NCBI GenBank assembly: GCA_903813345.2
Contig: CAIIXF020000003.1
Location: 10,428,931 to 10,492,930 of the forward strand
Length of the DNA: 64,000 nt
From: Owenia fusiformis
Lineage: Eukaryota; Annelida; Polychaeta; Sabellida; Oweniidae
Direction of reading: 5' to 3'
This document shows positions 25,001 through 37,000 of the stretch, piece by piece. The notes below the pieces were generated by a model. That model had not been told where the DNA came from. It made no database searches and saw nothing but the letters and a program-made list of their open reading frames with translations. Numbering within the stretch: the stretch's first letter is position 1; the number at the start of each line of letters is the position of its first letter. The translations under genes and the position numbers were made by a program.

Positions 25001-28000
25001 TTAGAACTGATTAGTTTTTCGACATTCTGGATAAATGTTATGACGGCCATTTCTGTTCAAGGGTGCGGCATTCTGGGTAAATGTTAAGGCAGCCATTTTG
25101 GATTTTCCGTCCTAAAATCTTGTCTGTCAAGGCTTGTCTACAGGTTTCCAGCCAAACCATTTGAGGGATTCATTTGAAATTCTCAGGGATGTTTCTACCT
25201 ATGAAAGTTTAGAACTGATTAGTTTTTCGACATTCTGGATAAATGTTATGACGGCCATTTCTGTTCAAGGGTGCGATATATTATGAAAGTTTAGAACTGA
25301 TTAGTTTTTTGGCATTCTGGGTAATTGTTAAGGCAGCCATTTTGGATTTTCCTGTCCTAAAATCTTGTCTGTCAAGGCTTGTCTACAGGTTTCCAGCAAA
25401 ACCGTTTGAGGGATTCATTTGAAAGTCTCAGGGATGTTTCTACCTATGAATGTTTAAAACTGATTAGTTTTTCGGCATTCTGGGTAAATGTTAAGGCGGC
25501 CATTTTGGATTTTCCGTTCTAAAAGCTTGTCTGTCATGGCTTGTCTACAGGTTTCCAACCAAACCGTTTGAGGGATTCATTTGAAATTCTCAGGGATGTT
25601 TCTACCTATGAAAGTTTAGAACTGATTAGTTTTTCGGCATTCTGGGTAAATGTTAAGGCGGCCATTTTGGATTTTCCGTTCTAAAATCTTGTCTGTCATG
25701 GCTTGTTTACAGGTTTCCAACCAAACCGTTTGAGGGATTCATTTGAAATTCTCAGGGATGTTTCTACCTATGAAAGTTTAGAACTGATTAGTTTTTCGAC
25801 ATTCTGGATAAATGTTATGACGGCCATTTCTGTTCAAGGGTGCGATATTGTTCACCGTGTGTATTTTCTGTATTTCAGGCAAAGGCTGATTTAATTTACT
25901 TTTAAAAAACCTCTCGTTATATTAAAATATATGTACTCAATACATAGTTCATACATGAACTTTGCTCTCATCTTCACCTATCAGACATGCCCTTGTAAAA
26001 AAGAGAATATTGTAAAAAAAAAGCAATAACTATTTATATTTTCACTCAAACCCTGAAATGAAAATATCATCAAAATTCAATAAAGACCTTTTCTAAACAC
26101 TGTCCTATATGCAGGAAAACCTCTTTACGGATGAAGTTGTTTTTGGGAATAAAATCTCTATAAATCAAATTCTATCTGAATATTTGTTTAAAATGTTTGT
26201 AAGGGTTTCATCAAGTGATGAGATTCAAACTAGAGTTAAAAAGCTTTGTACCAAAGAAGAGATATTCATGTGTGTTTAAGCCCTTATATAAAATATAACT
26301 TCTGGATAATATTTTTTTCTCTTTTTTCCACATGAATTTTCAAGTTTTCTAATCTTTATTCAGGACCTTTAATCTATGTTCCTCTCCTCAATTCTTTATT
26401 TTGATATTCATTTTTATTTTTGACTCTGCATTTAATGACTCGACAAGTGTGAACTTTTATTCTTAGGTATATTTAATTTTTGTGATACGTGATGACAGGA
26501 TTTTTTATTTTAGATGTTAAGTTGACCTCAATCAGTGTGTTTGTTTGGTTATCTTAGTTTCCCACTAAATTATGACATGTTTCCCCAAATTTTTCTCAAA
26601 ATTTGGGACTGTAAGTTCCATTTTCTGTCCTCTGTATATTCTTCTCTCTCATTTTAAAGCATGCTTTTTATGACATTTTAATAATAGGGTATTTGTTAGA
26701 CAAACAAATGTACATATACAAGTATACTATACATACAGAAGCTTATTGTATTATGAAAAATAACCTTTAAAATTTATATCCTTCATCCATGAATTTTTTC
26801 CCGTAATTTTTTTATATATTGATATCTCTTTCCATTTTAAGATACTGTTATTCTATTTTCATCAAAATTTTATTAGTAACGATTTTTTCTGTTATTTCAA
26901 GATTTTTAGCACGCTGACTTTGAGTAATTCATTTGATTTCTTGCAGAATTCCCGCTATCGTCTTATGATTTAAACATACTTTTTTTCATTCCAGCGAGCT
27001 GAATTTGTCTGTCGCAGCTCATATGTCCGATAGAGTTATAGATGGCGTCATAGAATCACTCTCGTCCAGCCATAAATCTTTGGTAAGTGAAAGAACATAG
27101 AATCGGTAGAGATGTCACGGAACAAAAAAAATCGGAACGGTTCGGTTCGGAACATTTGGGGAATCAGAGAAAATCCATCACAAATTTTTGGACAAATCAT
27201 TCAAAATATAATATAAAACAACTCTGAATTATCATTGTGTTTACTACATATACAAGGGGCGATCCATATATTCTGATAAAGATGCTCTAATTTTGTGATT
27301 TTTTCACATATCTCATTTTTGAAAATATAGATTTTGTAATTGCACATACAATGCTAAAACATTGTAGCTATATCTTAAATTAATTTAGAGATAAGGTTGC
27401 CATGGTAACCTGCATCAAGGTTAGGCAGGTCAATTAAACTATAACGTATCAAATATCATATATGTATTACATTTCATTACCAAGGCCAGGTAAATGTTCT
27501 GAATTGATAGCTTGAAAAGATTAAGCATAATTATTTCGATCCTTTTTTATCCTAATCCACTTTCAGCATCATGGGATAATGACAATTATTGTCGTGATCC
27601 ATGTGCTTTGTGTTTAACACATGTAATCATGATTTTTTATTTAAGGAATAAAGACCGAAATACTATGATTTATGGCGCAATATATGACCGAAAATTTGTG
27701 AAAAGACCAAGTTGCGTAATGGCCAGAATAAAATCTGAGGTCATATATTTGCCATAAATCAGAATCGAGGTATTTTTCTCAAGGTCCTTGTGACGATTCT
27801 AATAGAATTTTTTTTAATAAGTGGTCATTTATTCCCCTATATAGACCAGTAAATCAATTGTTCTAGTTTTTGTGATGTCACCTATAACATTATAATTATT
27901 CATATTTATTTTAGCAGTGTAACGCCTTAATTATGGTGCAGTCCTTATATTGAGAATCAACTTTGGGAAATAACACCCATCAGAAATATGCATTTCTTGA

Positions 28001-31000
28001 TTGATTTGAAATATTTTTGAGAGGTTGCAAATAAAACACTCATAAAAGAATCTGAAAATGAAATTGAGATATTTTTTCTGATTAATGACTTTCAATTAAT
28101 AATTCTACCCAAATGAATTGTTATGGACATTAACCTAAGAATATAATTGAGAGATGGCATATATGTCAATTTAAAGTAAAAAAGATGGCATGACTGCAAT
28201 ATTCAGAGAATAGATATTGTACAGACTGTAGGAAAGCAAGGAGGATTGGCTCCCAGGATCCACACTCGATATTTTCTAACAATGAAAACGTTGAAATGTC
28301 GTTTTTTTCTCAATTTATAACCAACTAGAAAATAAACAGTCCGAAAGATTTAAACCAATATCTCGATCATTTCGTGTGAGTATTGGAATTTTTTTTAGGA
28401 AATAAGACCAAAATTCACGACATAAATTCACAATGTTGGAGTGAACAAAATGGCGGCTGTTTGAATTCAAGTTTTGCATCACGACATGTCCATATAATGG
28501 GATGGAATATCAATGTTGCACTTTGGTAGCCAATCCTCCTTGATAGGAAAGTCCCAAGTCAAGTCAAATCAGATTGCTCTCCCCATATTTAATCTTAGAT
28601 GCAGCAGTTCCATTTGTAAACCAAACCACTGTCTTACCTTTACGTATGAGCTTAATCTATATATTGTATACAGTATTATACTTTATTTTCAGATAAATCA
28701 TCTCAATATCATAAAAAGCGGAAGAGTATCGAAAAGATCGATGAAAGATGTCGTAAAAGCAGAAACATCTGAAAAAGCCCCAGAGAGTATAATTTTGAGA
28801 ACCAAAGATTCCACTCCTGAGGTAAATGACAATTTTGAAATATTTTTAGATAAGAAATTGAGGGGAATTTAAAAGGATGGATATTTAGCTCGTAGATGAA
28901 GTCATAGTAATGATCTTAAAATCAGAGGCAATTTAATCTATTTCGAAAACTGGTACCAAAATTAACATGGCAGAGATATGATTTGATCATGGCATATTGG
29001 ACATATATTTTGATCTTTGGAATAATGTCCTTAGTTTTACTGTGACATTAATTTTAACAACATTGATAGATGGCACGCCAAGTCAACTCCTGCCTTTTTA
29101 ATTTTTTCAAATAACTTTTCATTTTGAATAACAAAAATGTGAAAACCTTTCATGAGAGGCTGGCATCTATTCAACATTTTCAAAGCTCTCAATTGTCAAA
29201 GTTTCAGACTACAATAATATGATTATCAACTTGACACTAAACATTCTGATTGGTCAGGGTAAATAGTTGAATACTGAGTGCAGATGAAACTCTCTTTTAG
29301 GATGGAAAAGGGTAACGTTCATATAAATAAATTGGAAAATTGAAACTTTTATGATCTTCATGTTAAAGGCCCCATGCAAAGTTTGAACATATGGTGGTTT
29401 AACCTTCATATGGGGCCTTTAAGGCTTTGTAAATGTTGAACATTTTAAGGTTGTGTAAAACTGTCCTTTCTCTCTCTTAGTTTCTTTATCGGAGAAGCAT
29501 AGATAGTTTGGGGGATGTAAGTAGAAGCATATAAACTTGGTTACCATGGCAGTACACTCTTGTTACTATGGGAATAATTTGCATGTAAAAATAATGGTGT
29601 TTCTTTGTATTTTCATCATGAACATTTTAATTGTGTCTTCTCTCTTTAAAACCGAATTTTTTATGGTTATGGATGTAAAATTACATTTATGCATGGGATA
29701 TATTTGGTTTAAGGTTTTAATTGTAGTTTTGCTCACTAACTCAATGTCAAAGATTGTAGAAGTGTAAAGCTTTGTGATTTAATTCATGTCACCACCAGAT
29801 GTGGTGACATATTGTTATAGTCTCTAACCTTATTGTGTACAGTTGCATCTATTGGTGTTTGGGATAATGTAACATTATGGTGTTTGGTTGTTGGCACCTG
29901 TAAAATTGCAGGTGGCAATATTTTGTTATAGTCTCCAACTTTTTGTGGACAGTGTTCATCATTTAGTGTTTGGTGTAATGTAACATTATGGTTTTGGTTG
30001 TAGGTATCTTTAACAAATGGCAGGTGCTGATATTTTGCTTTTGTTTCATAATCATGGTTTTAAAAAATTTTAACCTCTACTAAAATGGGATTTTCCTGTC
30101 AGGCAAAATTAATAGAAACTCCTGCCATCTTTTGCTATTCCAAAGAAGCTGTTTTATTGATCTGATTTATGACATCATCAGTTAGAGGTATAGCATTAGA
30201 GCTGTCACAACCACGTGAATACTATGGGGCAGGCAGTGGGGCACGGCATTGATACACAGTGGGCAAGACAAATGGTTTAACAGCAAGATACGCCCCATTA
30301 CACCAAATACAAAAATAATTAATTAAAAATTAATGCCCAAAATTAACCACACAGTGACGAACGGTTTGCCCACATGGCCTTATTAGCTCACATATCTACA
30401 AGTTTCTTTCAAAATGGTTGCCATCCATTTAAGTGTAATAATTGCATTCATATTTAATCAAAATGACCTTGTACAGTATCAAATGCATCGAGTGTGGATT
30501 TTAGAAAACAAACGACACACATTGCACCGACACACCTTGCCTAGCTATGTGTGAATAAAGAATTATGCATTAATTTTTTTTTAACTCATTTAAGAACTTT
30601 TTTTATAAAAAACAAAAATATTCAAAAGCGATTATTTATAGAAAGGACTATTGAGATATCTTAATTGCTTACTGTGGAACTTGGCATTTATGGTTAGAAA
30701 AATGAGAATATTCAATAGTCTTATATTTTCATGTGGAAAGTATCAATTAAATAAATAAGAACATGCGAATAGACATATAAAAATGACACATGGATGTTAG
30801 ATTGACCTGTAAAGGGTGCGAAATGCAATATAAAGCCGCCCATCGTGCTCATTCACTGCTCAATCGGCTTTCAAAATAAACCTTTCTTCGGCAGTATGAT
30901 AAAGGAAATTAAACTGATTTCTTGTATGAGTTTTGCTACTTGTAAATATTGTAAACAATAAACAAACAAGACAATAAAGTGAAGCATTATCCATTTTGAG

Positions 31001-34000
31001 TTATTCAACCAAATAAGACGAAAATAAGTTAATTCATTCTTTGAATTGAAAATTAGAAATATAATCTTAGGAGGTTACTTCTAGTTCATTTTTTGCTCTG
31101 AAAGAAAGTAAATACTGTGATATGGTTGCAAAAAAATGGTACTCTTGTAATACTCCATATATTTTAATTTCTTTATTATGCTTTCTCTATGCAGAACCTT
31201 TAGCTGTCTATCAATGGAAAAAATGACTGTAAACTACGATGGATGGGCCAAAAACTTATTTTTTCATTTTGCTGTAACCTTTTTAATTGTATGGGTTTTA
31301 ACATTTTATAATTGATCTTAAAATGACACCATTGTATTAGGCTAGTAGAATGGAGGTCTGAAAAATGTGATTAATATACACAAAGGAAAATGGAGAAATA
31401 GGTACTGTTGTAAAGCTTGGGAAAAACTTTTCAAAAATGACTTGTACTTAAGTTTGAATTTGGGGTGAAAACACACTTTTCCATAGCATCCATTTGAATT
31501 GTTATCAATAAATCAGAAATCACATTTATTAGTGTTATTTGAATTACAGTTATTAAATTTCAAGGCCCATAGGGTTTTGAATGCAGCAAACTCCCAGTTT
31601 TAAGGTAACATTTTATGTTACGGTTTTACGTTGATTTACAAAGATATGTGATTCGTGGCAAGTATTTTAAGAGTATCTGTATAAAAAATAAGTCGTGTTG
31701 TTCTGAATATATGGGTACCGCTTTTATTCTATATTAAATAAATCTATTGATTACATTTAGAAAAGTTTAGCATTGATATACTCTGGGTTTCTTTGGATGT
31801 ATTTTCTATATGTTTGTTTTGGTTTTCCTTTCAATGACAAGACCCTAGAGATACAAAAGTGTATTTCTTAAGACTTGCCACCCAGCCGACCTCAATATTT
31901 GCCAATAAAACCGGAAGTTCTAATAATGTCATGACTGTAAATGTAGATACAGGGTGTCCTGGTTTTATTGTTCATTTTGAATCTTGGATAATTTCCAATA
32001 GTAAATTGTCCTCACACTTTGAATTGCTAGATCTGTTACATTCAATTCAATCTATTTTGAATCTATTCAATATATAAACTAAGTTTCTTGTAGTAGTAAA
32101 TATGACATGGTTTAATGGAAATCTGTGTTGACATGCTTAACTTCACTTGCTTTTCTTTGGAAGTATGCATGCTGTTATTTCCTATATTGATAAAATACAA
32201 CTTGTATATGTACACAGGGAGATATGCTGATTACTCAATTAGTACAAAATTAGTACTAAATTAGCACTCTGGCAAAAGTTCCCTCATGAGCACATGTCAT
32301 GAGTGCTAATTTAGTACTAATTCATGATATGAGTACTCAATTAGTGCTGAAAAACAATTTTATTAGTACTAATTTATAACTCACGATATGAGTACTCATT
32401 TAGAGCTAAAAAATTAATGAAATTACTGCTATTTTGTCAAACAGCGTATGAGTACTCATTTAGTACTAAAACATGCAATAAATCAGTGCTCATGTCATAA
32501 GTGCTCATTTAGTACACAGTTAGCGTTAAAATGCCATGAGTACTATTTTAGTATTCTGCATATCTTCCCGTGTCCATGTATCTGGGAACATCTATTTATG
32601 AATTGAACACATTAATTGAAATGCTGAATTTTTTTCACTTCACTTTTTATGTCCCCACCACATAGTGTGGGGCCATATTGTCGGCCTAGGCGCGTCCGTC
32701 CGTCCGTCTGTCCGTCCGTCTGTCTGTCCGTCTGTCTGTCCGTCCGTACGTCCGGGAGTTTTCTCCAAAACCGCTGCAGATATCACCTTCAAATTTTCAG
32801 GGATAATTTATGAGTGCATACAGATGTGGATGAAAAAAAATTAACTCGATACCTACTTCCTGTCGGCCATTTTGAAGTCAAATGCTAAAATCCTTGTCTG
32901 CAAACTTTAAGAAAAACGGCTTCACAGTTGCTTTTAAAACTTTAACATCTTGTTCAGCTCACTTCATTCTAGATCTGATTAGGTTTTGGACCTGTTAGCT
33001 CAGTCATGTCAGCCATTTTGAATGTTTTAAGAAAAGTTAACGCACGATAATACTTTGTATCATATTGAATGGTGTTTTTCAGTTTTCATGCTTTAACTTT
33101 TTAGTAGCTTTATAAATAATTTCAGGTGTACTTTGTTGTAAAAGCTTATGTTATTGTTAACAGTAGGTATATGTGATAATTTTGTAAAAAGATTTCAGCA
33201 AAAACTCATAATCACTTTTTTATTGTCGGCCATTTTGGATTTTTCCGTCCTAAAATCTTGTCTGTAAAGTCTTGTCTACGCGTTTTCAGGTGAACCGTTT
33301 GGTAGATCAATTTCAAATTTTCAGGGATGATTCTTAGTATGAGAATCTAGATCTGATTAGTTTTTGGGCATTCTGGGTAAATGTCAAGGCAGCCATTTTG
33401 GATTTTCCGTCCTAAAATCGTGTCTGTAAAGTCTTGTCTACGCATTTTCAGGTGAACCGTCTGGTAGATCAATTTCAAATTTTCAGGGATGATTCTCAGT
33501 ATGAAAATCTAGATCTGATAATTTTTACGGCATTCTGGATAAATGTCAAGGCAGCCATTTTGGATTTTCCGTCTTAAAATCTTGCCCGTAAAGTCTTGTC
33601 TACGCGTTTTTAGGTGAACCGTTTGGTAGATCAATTTCAAATTTTCAGGGATGATTCTTAGTATGAAAATCTAGAACTGATTAGTTTTTGGGCATTCTGG
33701 GTAAATGTCAAGGCAGCCATTTTGGATTTTCTGTCCTAAAATCTTGTCTGTAAAGTCTTGTCTACACATTTCCAGGTGAACTGTTTGGTACATCAATTTT
33801 AAATTTTCAGGGATGATTCTTAGTATGAAAATCTAGAACAGATTAGTTTTTGGCATTCTGGATAAATGTCAAGGCAGCCATTTTGGATTTTCTGTCCTCA
33901 AATCTTGTCTGTTACGTCTTGTTTACATGTTTTCTGGTTAACTGTGTGAGGGATCAATTTCAAATTTTCAGGGGTGGTTCTTAGTATGAAAATCTAGAAC

Positions 34001-37000
34001 TGACTAATTTTTTGTCATTCTTGGTAAATTTTAAGATGGCCATTTTGTATTCTCCGTCCTCAAATTGTGTCGGTAAAGTCTTGTCTACTCATTTTTAGGA
34101 TAATCATTTGACAGGATTACCCAATAGGTGGGGACATATTGTACACATTTGTGTTCTTGTTAGGTTTTTAACTAGCTATCCATCTTTAAAATGTGACAAT
34201 ACATGTATATACAGGAGTGTCAAGAAGGCAAATTTAACTATTTTTGAGTTATAAAGGAAATGAATAATATGGTATTATATATATATATGATGAGACATTT
34301 ACACAGATGATGATTATGATGAATATATGATGAGACATTTACACAGAAATTGTCTAAAAATGAAAAGGTATGCTCCTGACGTTCTGGCAGTTTTTGTACA
34401 AAACATGACTGTATTTTGATCTATTATTTTACAGGTTTCCCCGAAGTTGTCAAATAAAAGGAAAAGTCTTGCGTCAAGGAAGCTAAGACCCCAGTCTGTC
34501 ATTGGTAAGTTTTTAAAATTCACTAAAACCTCACTAGGGTTGTGCTTGTTTCTTCTAAAAACAAGAATACCTACAACCATTGTGGCATCTTTCTAGGCAT
34601 TTACTGTATGTGCATGAAAAATAACTACTGTATTTTTGTTGTTGTTTGTAGCTCATGCATGTTGTAACATCGCATTTTTATGTCACCACCATTTTGTTAC
34701 AGCTACCATTATTGTGACTGATATGTAATATCAATGTTAGCATTTTGTGGCTTTAACAAATAGTTACATTTTTGTATAAATATCCGGGTGGTGACATTTT
34801 GTAATGCTAATACATAGTAACATATTTATAGCATGTAATTTAATTTAATTATTAATTAATTTATTTTATTATTTTTTCCTGTCTTTGTTTATTCAGTTGT
34901 ATGATATCAGATTATGTAGATTAATATTCAAGTATAAAACCAGGGGTTACAAATATATTAAAATTAACTGCATGCTTTCGAAATCACAGATTACGAAGTT
35001 CTATCCCATAATAACAGTGAGTAATTTTTTAACAAGTCAAATGCTTCAATTGTTTTCTATTTTTATAGTTTATGCTTTATGTGTCTCCTTTATACACTGT
35101 GTGTCGTTATTGTAAACATGTGTGTGTGTCTAATCTAAAAGTGTGTCTGTCCAAAGTGTCTTCTGCACAGACACTTGGGGGTATTTTTAGACATATTAAG
35201 ATATATTATTTTGCAAACCAAACTGCAAGGTGTCATCATAGAATGTACATTTTGTAGCAATCATGTTTGTCAAGCCTATTTGAAAAGGTGTTTCCAGTCT
35301 GAATGTATACATCAACACTACATTAGAATCATGATGTAATGATTTTGTATTTTTCCATTTTGCTTATGACTGTATATTTGTATATAAAACACATGTAAAT
35401 AACTGTATACAGGGTGTCCCGAAAGTATGGGGCCCCCCCTAGGCAGATATATTCCACTGTCCTCATAGTATGTGTCATATATCATTTTAAAGCTCATCCA
35501 AAGTTACATTGATTTGCCAAGTATCATGGTTTAACTCCCAAATGGGAAAAAGTTACAGTCATTTTAAAACTTAGTGTTTTGTCAAAATAAAGTCCAATTT
35601 TAAACCAAATTACTGGACAATGAGTCCCCCCTTGGCCATGTTAACAGCAGCAATTATTGTCAGATATGACCTTAAAAGCCCTTCAAATAGGGGTGTGGAA
35701 TTTTATAACCCTCTTAAAACCTGTTAAGGCACTTTAGAAGAGTTTCCTTAGAGTTTCTACCCTCATCATTCTTTTTTTCCAACTCAATATCCATCCGACC
35801 CGAAAAGAATTGCTGCTGTTAAGATGGCCCGGAAGGACACATTGACTAGTGATTTGGGGTAAAATCGAACTTAATTTTGACCAAACACTAAGTTTTTAAA
35901 TGCCTGTAATTTTTTCACATTTGAGAGTTGAACCATGATACTTGGTGAATCAATGTAACTTTGGATAAGCTTTAAAATGATATATGACACATACTATGAC
36001 GACACTGGTATATGTCTACCTAGGGGGGGCCCCATACTTTTGGGACACCCTGTAGTGACCCATGTGTCGGAGAGACTGACATATATAAGAGTCAATAAAA
36101 GAATATGCCTCATTTGAAAGGAGGTCCACATATCAGATATGTTCGGAAACATTCAATGCATTTAAAGTACAGATTGTACTAAAGATTGTATATTTAAAGT
36201 GCAGATATGATATGTATAATTGCAAATAACATATCAACATTATATACTTTTTCTCATTAACAAGAGCATTTTTATTCCTTGCCATTTAAATACAATATGT
36301 TTAGCTCTGTCAGTAGATTAAGGAAAATTAGACACCTTGCACACATTCCATGGCCTAATTTTTTCCCGTGTAGATATTGGTTAAGTATAGTAAAGTCCAT
36401 TTCGCTGAAAATCTTTCCTTATTTGTGATATGGATTTGCTATATCCTGCTTGCTTTAAAGACCTATTTTGTTACTGACTATATTTCCCAAAAAAGTGATA
36501 ACATCTCTCCTCGTTTCAATTTAATTGAGCTTGCTTTGAATGTTTTATTTCACTTTAATTTCTTGCTTTTCAAAATACCAAAGGGAAAGCCATTCCTTTC
36601 TAGAGATTGCTCAACCTTTTTAGGTCCACTTCAATGCTCCCCCAGCCTATTGCCAGGTATAGTCAGTCTATACCAAAAGTATACTAAAAGTATACCTTGT
36701 TGATAGGTCTATACTGATACCAGACTGATACCATACCAATTAATAGGTATATATACTGAATATAGATCTATAAATAGGTATGAAGATACTGAATATACTG
36801 AAAGTATACCTGTTTTACTTATGATTTTCAATAGTATACTGAAAGCATACCAAACAAACTCTGATAAATACTGAATATACTGAAAGCATACCAGTTTTAC
36901 TTATGATTTTCAATAGTATACTGAAAGCATACCAAACAAACTCTGATAAATACTGAATATACTGAAAGCATACCAGTTTTACTTATGATTTTCAATAGTA

